Assembly: GCF_028437565.1 (NCBI RefSeq) | Contig: NZ_JAMRYR010000004.1 | Coordinates: forward strand, 330,237 to 394,236 | From: Actinomyces sp. B33 | GTDB taxonomy: Bacteria > Actinomycetota > Actinomycetes > Actinomycetales > Actinomycetaceae | DNA length: 64,000 nucleotides | Direction of reading: 5' to 3' | Part shown: positions 54,399 to 63,819 of the stretch, piece after piece | How positions within the stretch are numbered: position 1 is the stretch's first letter | Layout of the letters: each line of letters begins with the position of its first letter | Position numbers and translations under genes: made by a program | The notes under the pieces: generated by a model | The model's input: the letters and a program-made list of their open reading frames with translations, nothing else | What the model was told of the DNA's origin: nothing | Database searches by the model: none

Positions 54399-55262
54399 AT
54401 GACCCCGTCCCGCAAGGCCCTCGCCACCGGCTCCCTCCTCGTCGGAGGGGCCGGCGCCGCCTCCATGGTCCTCGCCGCCCGGCGCCTCCTGAGCCTCGAC
54501 TCCCAGCGGGGCGCCTACCGCAGGGCCTGGGAGGACCACGCCCTCGCCGTCCTCGACGACCTGCGGGCGGTCCGCGACGCGGACGTGGGCGACCGCCCCT
54601 TCCTCATGGTCAGCCTCGGGGACTCCTCCGTCCAGGGAATCGGCGCAGCCCGCATCGAGGAGTCCTACCCGGCGCGCCTCGCCGCCGCCATCTCCCAGAG
54701 CCTCGACCGACCCGTCGCCCTCCTCAACCTCTCCCTGTCCGGCGGCACGGTCGAATCCGTCGAGCTCTCCCAGATCCCGCAGATGCGCGGGCTCGGACTC
54801 CTCGACGCCGACCCCGCGCCCGACCTCGTCACCCTGAGCATCGGGGGCAACGACGTCATGCTCGACGACCTGCCCCCCTCCTCGTACGCCGCCCGACTCG
54901 GCCGCGTCCTCGACGCCCTGCCCGCCGGCTCCCTCGTCTCCTCGATCCCCTCCTTCTCGGTCATGCCGCAGGAGAGGCGCGCCCAGGAGATGTCCGACCT
55001 GCTCGCCCGCGCCGTCGCCGACGCCGGCCACGTCCTCGTCGACCTGAGGGCCCTGACCCTCTCCTACTCGACCCTCGAATACGCCGTCGGCTACCACGCC
55101 GCCGACCTCTTCCACCCCAACTCCGCGGCCTACGCCCGGTGGGCCCAGGAGTTCGCCGACGCCTGGGCGGCCTCCCGGAACCTGCCCGCGCCGGATGTGG
55201 CCTGCGCCCCTCAATGGGAGATGCGCTCGGCCCGGATGGCACAATCGGGGCATGACATCTGA
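54399..55262 (+). CDS. SGNH/GDSL-family hydrolase
   Basis: 287 residues. An N-terminal hydrophobic segment (about 8-27) suggests membrane anchoring or export. Catalytic blocks of SGNH esterases follow: block I SLGDSSVQG (nucleophile Ser76), block III SIGGND and block V DLFHPNSAAY with the Asp/His pair. Possible roles are deacylation of lipids, sugars or cell-wall polymers; the substrate cannot be named. ATG 54399 follows AGGAGG. Its end overlaps pth by 11 bases. Confidence 0.85.
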   Translation: MTPSRKALATGSLLVGGAGAASMVLAARRLLSLDSQRGAYRRAWEDHALAVLDDLRAVRDADVGDRPFLMVSLGDSSVQGIGAARIEESYPARLAAAISQSLDRPVALLNLSLSGGTVESVELSQIPQMRGLGLLDADPAPDLVTLSIGGNDVMLDDLPPSSYAARLGRVLDALPAGSLVSSIPSFSVMPQERRAQEMSDLLARAVADAGHVLVDLRALTLSYSTLEYAVGYHAADLFHPNSAAYARWAQEFADAWAASRNLPAPDVACAPQWEMRSARMAQSGHDI

Positions 55263-55851
55263 CTCCCCGTGGCTCGTCGTCGGCCTGGGCAACCCCGGCG
55301 CCCACTACGCCTCGACCCGCCACAACGTCGGGCACCTGACCGTCGACGCCCTCGCCGCCCGCGTCGGCGCCGCCCCCGTCTCCCACCGCTCCGGCACCCA
55401 CGTCGTCGACGCGCGCCTGGGGGTCCTGCCCGGCGGGGCGCCCGGCCCGCGCGTGATCCTCGCGACCTCCGACTCCTACATGAACACCACCGGCGGCCCC
55501 GTCGCCCGCCTCATGTCGTTCCTCGGCATCGCGCCCGACCGCCTCCTCGTCGTCCACGACGACCTCGACCTGCCCGTCCACGACCTGCGGCTCAAGACCG
55601 GCGGCGGCGAAGGCGGCCACAACGGGCTCAAATCCATCACCCAGCACCTGGGGACCAAGGACTACCACCGCCTGCGCATCGGCATCGGCCGCCCCCCCGG
55701 GCGCCAAGACCCCGCCGACTTCGTCCTCGGACGCATCCCCGCCAAGGAGCGGCCCGACTGGGACGTCACGTGCGAGCGCGCCGCCGACGCCGTCGAGGAC
55801 GTCGTCCTGCGGGGCCTCGCCTCCGCCCAGCAGACCCTCCACACCCGCTGA
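55252..55851 (+). CDS. pth: Peptidyl-tRNA hydrolase
   Basis: Releases tRNA from prematurely dropped peptidyl-tRNA. 199 residues: Asn14 in GLGNPG, catalytic His24 in TRHNVG, Asp103 in VVHDDLDLP and Asn124 in GGHNGLKSI, matching E. coli Asn10, His20, Asp93, Asn114. ATG 55252 overlaps the preceding gene. mfd follows 29 bases later; pth-mfd is a common actinobacterial order. Confidence 0.97.
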   Translation: MTSDSPWLVVGLGNPGAHYASTRHNVGHLTVDALAARVGAAPVSHRSGTHVVDARLGVLPGGAPGPRVILATSDSYMNTTGGPVARLMSFLGIAPDRLLVVHDDLDLPVHDLRLKTGGGEGGHNGLKSITQHLGTKDYHRLRIGIGRPPGRQDPADFVLGRIPAKERPDWDVTCERAADAVEDVVLRGLASAQQTLHTR

Positions 55852-55880
55852 CCGCCCCAGGCGAATCCCGGAAGGAACGC

Positions 55881-58800
55881 GTGAAACTCACCGGACTGGC
55901 CCCCCTCGTCGGCCGTGACGCGGCGATCTCCCAACTCCTCGACTCCGTCGCGGCCGGTCGTTCCGGCACCGCCGTCATGCCGACGGGCATCCGCCCCGCC
56001 GTCCTCGCCGCCCTCGCCGATCGGGCGCCCGGGGCGCCCGTCGTCGTCCTCACGGCCACGGGGCGCGAGGCCGAGGCCCTGACCGCCGCCCTGCGCTCGT
56101 GGAGCGGCGGCGTCGACATGCTTCCCGCCTGGGAGACCCTCCCCCACGAGCGCCTCTCCCCGCAGGCCGACACCATGGCCCGGCGCGTCGCCGTCCTGCG
56201 GCGCCTCGCCCACCCCGTGGCCGACGACGATAGGGCCGGCCCCCTGTCCGTCCTCGTCGTCCCCATCCGCGCCTTCCTCCAGCCCGTCATCGCGGGCCTG
56301 GGCGACCTCGAGCCCGTGCACGTGCGCACCGGGGACGTCGTCGACCTCGTCGACCTCGTCGACCGCCTGACCGCCCTGGGCTACCAGCGGGTCGACATGG
56401 TCGAGGCCCGCGGTCAGCTCTCCGTGCGCGGCGGCATCCTCGACGTGTTCCCCCCGCACGAGCCCCACCCCCTGCGCGTCGAACTGTGGGGCGACGAGGT
56501 CGACGAGATCCGCGCCTTCTCCGTCCAGGACCAGAGGACCCTCGGGGACGCCCCCTCGGGCCTGTGGGCCATCGCCTGCCGGGAGCTCCTCCTGACCGCC
56601 GCCGTGCGCTCGCGGGCCCGGGAACTGGCCGAGACCCTGCCCGGGGCCGCCGAGATGCTCTCCCTGGCCGCCGAGGGCATCGCCGCCCCCGGCATCGAAT
56701 CCCTCGCGCCCGTCCTCGCCGGCGGGATGGAGCGCCTCATCGACCTGATCCCCGCCGACGCGCCGATCGTCGCCTCCGAGCCCGAGCGGATCAGGGCCCG
56801 CGCCGCCGACCTGCTCGCCACCACCGAGGAGTTCCTCCAGGCCGCGTGGTCGGCCGCGGCCGGCGGCGGGGCGATCCCCGTCGAGGCGGGGTCCGCCTCC
56901 TTCCTCGACCTCGCCGATCTGTGGGGGACGGGGGAGCGCGCGTGGTGGGAGCTCACCCAGATGGCGCCGGCCGAACTGGCCGCGGTCGAAGGAGCCGAGG
57001 ACGAGGCGGGGAGCGAGCAGCTCCCCCCGGTCGTCGCCTCCGCGACGCTGATGAAGGTCGGAGCCCGCGACGTGCGCCCCTACCGGGGGGATTTCGACGC
57101 CGCCCAGCGCGACCTCGCCCGCCTCGCCCGGGACGGGTGGAGCCTCGTCGTCACCACCGAGGGCCCGGGCCCGGGCCGCAGGATCCGGTCGATCCTCGCC
57201 GACGCCGGGGTCGGGGCCCGCGTCGTCGACGACCTGCCCGACGCCCCCGAGCCCGGAGTCGTCCACATCACGACCGCCCAGGCGGGACCCGGGTTCGTCA
57301 TGCCCGGGCAGCGCCTCGCGGTCCTCGCCGACAGCGACCTCACCGGCCGGGCCGGGGCGACCACCCGCGACATGCGGCGCATGCCCTCGCGCCGGCGCAC
57401 GGGCGTCGACCCACTGTCCCTGCACCCCGGCGACTACATCGTCCACGACCAGCACGGGATCGGCCGCTTCATCGAGCTCGTCTCGCGCACGATGGGGCGC
57501 GGCGACTCGGCGACGACGCGCGACTACCTCGTCCTCGAGTACGCCCCGTCCAAGCGCGGCCAGCCCGGCGACCGCCTCTACGTCCCCACCGACGCCCTCG
57601 ACCAGATCTCGAAGTACACCGGCTCCGACCAGCCCTCCCTGACGAAGATGGGCGGGGCCGAATGGGCCAAGACGAAGGCGCGGGCCAAGAAGGCGGTGAA
57701 CGAGGTCGCCAAGGAACTGATCCGCCTGTACGCCGCCCGCCAGGCCACCAAGGGGCACGCCTTCGGCCCCGACACCCCCTGGCAGCGCGAGCTCGAGGAC
57801 GCCTTCCCCTACGCCGAGACCCCCGACCAGCTCGTCACCATCGACGAGGTCAAGGCCGACATGGAGAAGCCCGTCCCCATGGATCGGCTCCTGACCGGCG
57901 ACGTCGGCTACGGCAAGACCGAGATCGCCGTGCGCGCCGCCTTCAAGGCGATCCAGGACGGCCGCCAGGTCGCCGTCCTCGTCCCGACGACCCTCCTCGT
58001 CCAGCAGCACCACGAGACATTCACCGAGCGCTACGCGGGATTCCCCGTGACCATCGGCACCCTCTCGCGGTTCTCCACGCCCGCGCAGGCCGAGGAGGTC
58101 AAGGAGGGGCTGGCCTCCGGGCGCGTCGACCTGGTCATCGGCACCCACTCGCTGCTCACCGGCGCCGTCTCCTTCAAGAACCTCGGCCTGGTCGTCATCG
58201 ACGAGGAACAGCGGTTCGGCGTCGAGCACAAGGAGACCCTCAAGGCCCTGCGCACCGACATCGACGTCCTGTCCATGTCGGCGACGCCGATCCCCAGGAC
58301 CCTGGAGATGGCGGTGTCGGGCATCCGGGAGATGTCGATCCTCCAGACTCCGCCCGAGGATCGCCAGCCGGTCCTCACCTTCGTCGGCTCCTACACGGAC
58401 GCGCAGGTCAGCGCGGCGATCCGGCGGGAGCTGCTGCGCGACGGGCAGGTGTTCTTCGTCCACAACCGGGTCGACTCGATCTCGGCGACGGCCGCCCGCG
58501 TCCAGGAGCTCGTCCCCGAGGCCCGCATCCGCATCGCCCACGGCAAGCTCTCCGAGGCCCAGCTCGAATCCGTCATCGTCGACTTCTGGAACCACGAATT
58601 CGACGTCCTCGTGTGCACGACGATCGTCGAGACCGGCCTGGACATCTCGAACGCGAACACGCTCATCGTTGATCGGGCCGACGTCTTCGGATTGTCCCAG
58701 CTCCACCAGCTGCGCGGGCGCGTCGGGCGCGGGCGCGAGCGCGCCTACGCCTACTTCTTCTACCCGGGAGACCGCTCGCTCACCGAGACCGCCCACGAGC

Positions 58801-59462
58801 GGCTCAAGACGATCGCGGCGAACACCGACCTGGGGGCGGGCCTGGCCGTCGCCCAGCGCGACTTGGAGATCCGCGGCGCCGGCAACCTCCTGGGCGGGGC
58901 CCAGTCCGGGCACGTCGAGGGAGTCGGCTTCGACCTGTACGTGCGGATGGTCGCCGACGCGGTCGCGGCGTTCCGCGGGGAGCGGCCCGTCGAGAGGGCA
59001 GAGGTCCGCATGGACCTGGCGGTCGACGCCCACATCCCCGAGGACTACGTGCGCGGGGAGCGGCTCCGCCTGGAGGTCTACGGCAAGATCGCGGCGGCGT
59101 CCACTCCCGAGCAGGCCGCGGACGTGCGCGATGAGCTCGAGGACCGTTACGGGCGGCTCCCGCGCGAGGTCGACCTGCTCTTCGAGGTGTCGCGCCTGCG
59201 GGAGGTCGTCCGCGCCGCCGGGATCGAGGAGGTCGTCACCCAGGGCAAGTACCTGCGCGTCCACCCCGTCGAGTTGCGCGACTCCCAGGCGATGCGCCTC
59301 ACGCGCCTCCACCCGGGCGCGGTCATCAAGGCGGCGGTGCGCCAGGTCCTCGTCCCGCTGCCGACGACCCAGCGGGTCGGGGGCGCGCCGCTGACCGACG
59401 AGCCGCTTCTGACCTGGGTCGAGAACCTCGTGACCCAGGTGCTCGTCCCCTTCTCGCAGTGA
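55881..59462 (+). CDS. mfd: Transcription-repair coupling factor
   Basis: Removes stalled RNA polymerase at lesions and recruits UvrA. 1193 residues in full order. An N-terminal UvrB-homology module comes first. Then follow a CarD-like RNA-polymerase interaction domain (HPGDYIVHDQHGIGRF), a superfamily 2 translocase with Walker A GDVGYGKTE (Lys679) and DEEQ at 774-777, helicase motifs SATPIPRTLEMA and QLRGRVGRG, and the C-terminal TRCF domain. GTG 55881 follows GGAAGGAA. The open frame continues far upstream over pth but is not coding. Confidence 0.97.
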   Translation: MKLTGLAPLVGRDAAISQLLDSVAAGRSGTAVMPTGIRPAVLAALADRAPGAPVVVLTATGREAEALTAALRSWSGGVDMLPAWETLPHERLSPQADTMARRVAVLRRLAHPVADDDRAGPLSVLVVPIRAFLQPVIAGLGDLEPVHVRTGDVVDLVDLVDRLTALGYQRVDMVEARGQLSVRGGILDVFPPHEPHPLRVELWGDEVDEIRAFSVQDQRTLGDAPSGLWAIACRELLLTAAVRSRARELAETLPGAAEMLSLAAEGIAAPGIESLAPVLAGGMERLIDLIPADAPIVASEPERIRARAADLLATTEEFLQAAWSAAAGGGAIPVEAGSASFLDLADLWGTGERAWWELTQMAPAELAAVEGAEDEAGSEQLPPVVASATLMKVGARDVRPYRGDFDAAQRDLARLARDGWSLVVTTEGPGPGRRIRSILADAGVGARVVDDLPDAPEPGVVHITTAQAGPGFVMPGQRLAVLADSDLTGRAGATTRDMRRMPSRRRTGVDPLSLHPGDYIVHDQHGIGRFIELVSRTMGRGDSATTRDYLVLEYAPSKRGQPGDRLYVPTDALDQISKYTGSDQPSLTKMGGAEWAKTKARAKKAVNEVAKELIRLYAARQATKGHAFGPDTPWQRELEDAFPYAETPDQLVTIDEVKADMEKPVPMDRLLTGDVGYGKTEIAVRAAFKAIQDGRQVAVLVPTTLLVQQHHETFTERYAGFPVTIGTLSRFSTPAQAEEVKEGLASGRVDLVIGTHSLLTGAVSFKNLGLVVIDEEQRFGVEHKETLKALRTDIDVLSMSATPIPRTLEMAVSGIREMSILQTPPEDRQPVLTFVGSYTDAQVSAAIRRELLRDGQVFFVHNRVDSISATAARVQELVPEARIRIAHGKLSEAQLESVIVDFWNHEFDVLVCTTIVETGLDISNANTLIVDRADVFGLSQLHQLRGRVGRGRERAYAYFFYPGDRSLTETAHERLKTIAANTDLGAGLAVAQRDLEIRGAGNLLGGAQSGHVEGVGFDLYVRMVADAVAAFRGERPVERAEVRMDLAVDAHIPEDYVRGERLRLEVYGKIAAASTPEQAADVRDELEDRYGRLPREVDLLFEVSRLREVVRAAGIEEVVTQGKYLRVHPVELRDSQAMRLTRLHPGAVIKAAVRQVLVPLPTTQRVGGAPLTDEPLLTWVENLVTQVLVPFSQ

Positions 59463-59493
59463 CGCCGATGCGCCCGACTCGCGGGGGAGGGCC

Positions 59494-59499
59494 TAGACT
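59494..59499 (+). promoter_or_regulatory. -10 box of the lipoprotein gene
   Basis: TAGACT within CCTAGACTGG, 51 bases before the GTG start. Confidence 0.55.
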
Positions 59500-59550
59500 G
59501 GCGGGGAAAGACCGGGGCCCTCAGCCCGGCCCCCGGAGGAAGGACCGCCC

Positions 59551-60150
59551 GTGAGCACCGTCCACAGGATCGTCGCGGCCTGCGCCGCCGCCATCGGAGC
59601 CGTCGCCCTGTCGGCGTGCGCCGCCCATCCCGGCGTCGCGCTGAGCGTCGACGGGCGCACGTACACCGAGGCCGAGATCGACGAGGGGATCGCCCAATAC
59701 TCGCAGATGCTCGGCAAGCATCTCGACCGCCCCCAGTTCGTCCTGGGGCTGCCGGCTACTGAGACGATGACGCGGGCGGCGGAGTCGATGGGCGTCGCCG
59801 CGACCGTCGAGGAGATCGACGCATTCGTCGCCGAGAAGCAGGCGGAGGGGACGATCGGCCCCATCGACGGGGAGATCTCGTCGACGATGTACGACATCCT
59901 CGGCTACCTCCTGAACTCCGAGCGCGTCAACGCCGCCGCAGCGGGGATGAGCGCGGACGAGATCGCCGACCTCCAGGCGAGGATCAACGAGATCTCCTCC
60001 TCCCAGCGCGTCGAGGTCAACCCCCGTTACGGGACGATCGACGAGGCCCTCGGCAAGATCGTCGCCCCCCGCTTCGGCGACGTCGTCGACCTCTCCTCGT
60101 TCGCCGATGCCGGTGACGGCGCCGACGACCGCCCCGACGGCGGCCGGTGA
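59551..60150 (+). CDS. SurA N-terminal-like lipoprotein
   Basis: 199 residues. Signal peptide with lipobox LSAC (Cys23). The mature part starts GVALSVDGRTYTEAEIDEGI, the pattern of the SurA/PpiC N-terminal helical chaperone domain (variant of 'vNG..it..di'); no rotamase domain follows. It ends in an Asp/Gly-rich tail. Actinobacteria often encode a lipoprotein between mfd and eno; that position supports the call. The mazG gene often found there is missing. GTG 59551 follows GGAGGAAGG. A folding or export role is inferred. Confidence 0.7.
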   Translation: MSTVHRIVAACAAAIGAVALSACAAHPGVALSVDGRTYTEAEIDEGIAQYSQMLGKHLDRPQFVLGLPATETMTRAAESMGVAATVEEIDAFVAEKQAEGTIGPIDGEISSTMYDILGYLLNSERVNAAAAGMSADEIADLQARINEISSSQRVEVNPRYGTIDEALGKIVAPRFGDVVDLSSFADAGDGADDRPDGGR

Positions 60151-60258
60151 GGCGCGGCCCCCGGCGCCGTCGGTGTGAGCGATCGCTCGGACCCGCCGGC
60201 GCGCACGGGGGACCTACGTCGCCCTCGGGCGACGACGCGGGCCGGGCCCGCACGATGA

Positions 60259-61641
<1,383 letters not shown>

Positions 61642-61681
61642 GAACACGGGGGTCGGGGCCGCTGCCCCTGACCCCTCCCTC

Positions 61682-61722
61682 CGGTGGGCCCCGGGGACTC
61701 GACGAGTCCCCGGGGCCCACCG
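61682..61722. terminator. Very long perfect-palindrome terminator of eno
   Basis: 20-base arms with only one central base (61682-61701, A, 61703-61722). Starts 41 bases after the eno stop. Confidence 0.85.
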
Positions 61723-62144
61723 CGTGTCATCGGGCGCCCGTGGGAGGGGAGCGGAGTGGGACGGCGAATTCCCCGGTTCCCCAGATGAGCACCACAGACG
61801 AGGGGTGGCCGGAGGGGCATCGGGTCCCCGTCTCCTCCTGCTGACCGTCGGTGCCCCGAGAGGGGAGGGAAGCGGGCGGCGGGGTTTTCGGTGCCGGCAG
61901 GCGGTGGGTTCTTCTTACTTTTCCGCTTCCGCCTGGTGATGGGCGCCGGCTGATTGGGCCTGTCGAGCAAGATAAAATCTTTTTCATCAAAAATAATTTC
62001 GGAGTCCGTTAACCCCCGTCATCCCCTATTCGCGGATAGGAAGAAAAGGGCCTCGATAGGGCTTTTCCTGTGCCGATTCTTCAGCTTCCGGTTTATTCCC
62101 GTTTTTCATGTCGTCATGGGATGAATCACTGTTCGCTCCATCGA
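61723..62144. other. AT-richer gene-free region before the surface-protein gene
   Basis: No convincing gene. From about 61910 the composition turns AT-rich. It includes an A/T run (61970-62000), a small hairpin CCTAT-TCGCGG-ATAGG (62024-62039) and the weak AAAAG...CTTTT pair at 62044-62066. An unrecognised small RNA or a transferred boundary is possible. Confidence 0.4.
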
Positions 62145-62173
62145 TTGATGCGCGGATGCGCCTTCGTTAGCCT
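62145..62173 (+). promoter_or_regulatory. Promoter of the coiled-coil surface-protein gene
   Basis: TTGATG (62145-62150), 17-base spacer, TAGCCT (62168-62173). Confidence 0.6.
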
Positions 62174-62187
62174 GTGGCGCACACGAT

Positions 62188-62216
62188 AAGGGGTGCGAGG
62201 GTCTGCGCAGCCCCTT
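62188..62216 (+). promoter_or_regulatory. 5'-leader hairpin of the surface-protein mRNA
   Basis: AAGGGG-TGCG / CGCA-(G)-CCCCTT, 10 bp with one bulge. It lies just before the ribosome site GAAGGGAAG and could affect translation or mRNA stability. Confidence 0.5.
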
Positions 62217-62238
62217 GACATGAATTGAAGGGAAGCGC

Positions 62239-63480
62239 ATGTCAGATTCTCGCCATATTCGACCGGTTCGGCCCTCATTTTCGCGGCGCATGGGCGTCGG
62301 CATCCTCGCCGGTGCCATTGTCGCTGTCGGCGCGGGCTCGGCGCTCGCAGTCCCCCTCGCGGATGAGATGCCGGGAGCGGTGTCTTCCGTGGCGGCCTCC
62401 GAGGTTCAGTCCGATGACCCTGCGGTGGCCGCCGGGAGGGAGCTCGCCGAGGCCGTCGATGAGGAGAAGGCGGCTGCCGCTGCGGTGAGGGAGGCCGAGA
62501 AGGCGTTCGACAAGGCGATCGCCGCTTCCGAGCTCGCCTTGTCCGCAGAGGACGATGATGTGGCCGCGCAGCGGAAGGCCGAGAGGGAGGCCGCGCAGGC
62601 CGAGCAGAGGCACGAGGCCGCGAAGAAGCAGTCCGCCGATGCCGATCGCGCCGTTGAGGAGGCGAGGGCGAGGATGCTCCCCGATCAGGAGCAGCTCCAG
62701 ACGAATGTCTTTTTCAACGAGGCGAAGCAGAAGAACGAGGCCGCGCAGCGCAAGGCGGCGGAGGCCCGAGCGCGGGCCGCAGCCGAGGGCGCGAATGAGG
62801 AACTGCAGCGGCTTACGCGCGAGGCCGAGGCCGAAGCGGAGAAGACGGCGAAGACCCTTGCTGAGCTCCAAGGGAAGATCGACGCCATTATCGCTGCGAA
62901 GGAAGCGCTGAATCGGGCCCAGAAGCAGGCCGATGAGGCCGCCGCCCGCGTTCGCGCGGCGGCGGACGAGGCCCAGGCCGCCAGGGTGGCGTCCGTTGAG
63001 GCGGCTCGCGTCGCGGCCGAGTCCGAGGCGAATGCCCGCAGGCTCGGCCAGGCGGCTCATGATGCGGGGGTCCGCCATACCGCCGCTGTTCGGGCTTATG
63101 AGAAGGCTCGTGCGCGTGTGGCCGCTGCCCGTGCGGAGCTTGAGCGACTGCGCAAGTCCGCCCCGGGTGGGCCGGAGGGGCCTGTGGTGCCGGGTGGGCC
63201 GGAGGGGCCTGTGGTGCCGGGTGGGCCGGAGGGGCCTGTGGTGCCGGGTGGGCCGGAGGGGCCTGATTCATCGAAGAACACGTCGTCCGATGCAGGTCCT
63301 GTGGAGGATCGTGCATCCGCGGCGACTTCGCCCTCGCCAGCCGCCCGGACCGCTCAGAAGCCGACGAAGACGCTAGTCTCCACCGGTGCCAGTGTCGGCG
63401 GGGCTCTCGCCTTCATCGTCGCCGCCGGCTGCGGGGGTCTCGTGGCGAGCATCATCCGGGCGCGTATCCGGAAGCGCTGA
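62239..63480 (+). CDS. Secreted alanine-rich coiled-coil protein with repeat stalk and LPXTG-like anchor
   Basis: 413 residues. Signal peptide (about 1-38, basic start, hydrophobic MGVGILAGAIVAVGAGSALA). Residues about 55-308 are rich in Ala, Glu, Lys, Arg with almost no Pro or Gly, predicting long coiled coils. Then 9-residue repeats GGPEGPVVP (three full, one partial), a Ser/Ala-rich linker, and a C-terminal sorting-signal-like end: LVSTG at 379-383, hydrophobic GGALAFIVAAGCGGLVASII, tail RARIRKR. Sortase anchoring through a non-standard motif is plausible but not proven; it could simply be membrane-anchored. Codon use has more T/G endings than the housekeeping genes. ATG 62239 follows AAGGGAAG. 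Confidence 0.75.
   Translation: MSDSRHIRPVRPSFSRRMGVGILAGAIVAVGAGSALAVPLADEMPGAVSSVAASEVQSDDPAVAAGRELAEAVDEEKAAAAAVREAEKAFDKAIAASELALSAEDDDVAAQRKAEREAAQAEQRHEAAKKQSADADRAVEEARARMLPDQEQLQTNVFFNEAKQKNEAAQRKAAEARARAAAEGANEELQRLTREAEAEAEKTAKTLAELQGKIDAIIAAKEALNRAQKQADEAAARVRAAADEAQAARVASVEAARVAAESEANARRLGQAAHDAGVRHTAAVRAYEKARARVAAARAELERLRKSAPGGPEGPVVPGGPEGPVVPGGPEGPVVPGGPEGPDSSKNTSSDAGPVEDRASAATSPSPAARTAQKPTKTLVSTGASVGGALAFIVAAGCGGLVASIIRARIRKR
63165..63265 (+). repeat. 27-bp tandem repeat, 3.7 copies
   Basis: Three exact 27-bp units (63165-63191, 63192-63218, 63219-63245) plus 20 matching bases. They encode GGPEGPVVP in frame. Unit number is likely to vary between strains by slippage. Confidence 0.95.
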
Positions 63481-63526
63481 TTTCTCGCACGCCCCCGTGG
63501 CGAGGTCTTCACCTTGACCGAGAGAG

Positions 63527-63568
63527 AAGGGTGATGCCGCCGCTTTAAGGAGCGGTGGCATCACCCTT
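63527..63568 (+). terminator. Terminator of the surface-protein gene
   Basis: An 18-bp stem (63527-63544 with 63551-63568, one G-T pair), 6-base loop TTAAGG, then TTT overlapping the stem end. Starts 47 bases after the stop. Confidence 0.85.
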
Positions 63569-63678
63569 TCGCGCGACTCGCGCGATATCCGGTCGATCGG
63601 ATCGCAATGGGTTTCATCGGGTCGTCGAGTGGAAGCCCGCTGATGAATCGGATCTCCCCATACGGCGGGTGAGTGCGC

Positions 63679-63819
63679 GTTCACTTCCCCTCCTGGCGGC
63701 AGGCCCTGTGCGTGGACGCGAACCTGAAGACCGTAGAGGTGCTCGTCGGCTGCACCTGTCTTCGCATGACCGTGAGAGTGCCTCGAAGAGGAGGTGGGGA
63801 AACTCTCGTCCGGCCATAA
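63679..63819 (+). pseudogene. Decayed C-terminal fragment of a tyrosine recombinase (integrase)
   Basis: A 46-codon frame without a start reads ...HFPSWRQALCVDANLKTV then EVLVGCTCLRMTV. This resembles the end of phage-type integrases, where His-x-x-Ala-Ser, a Gly-x-x-hydrophobic-Lys-x-Val-Gln-x-x-Leu-Gly-His motif and a Met-Thr-Leu-x-x-Tyr motif follow each other. The catalytic His after Leu-Gly is replaced by Cys and the Tyr is lost, so the fragment would be inactive. No upstream catalytic Arg region is found in the preceding 100 bases. Recognition is by pattern only. Confidence 0.4.

Noticed and set aside
55662..59312. 1216-codon minus-strand frame antisense to mfd
   Set aside because: Composition artefact; mfd on the plus strand is complete with all motifs.
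63165..63265. Tandem repeat considered as a CRISPR array
   Set aside because: Units are directly adjacent with no spacers and lie in frame within a coding sequence.
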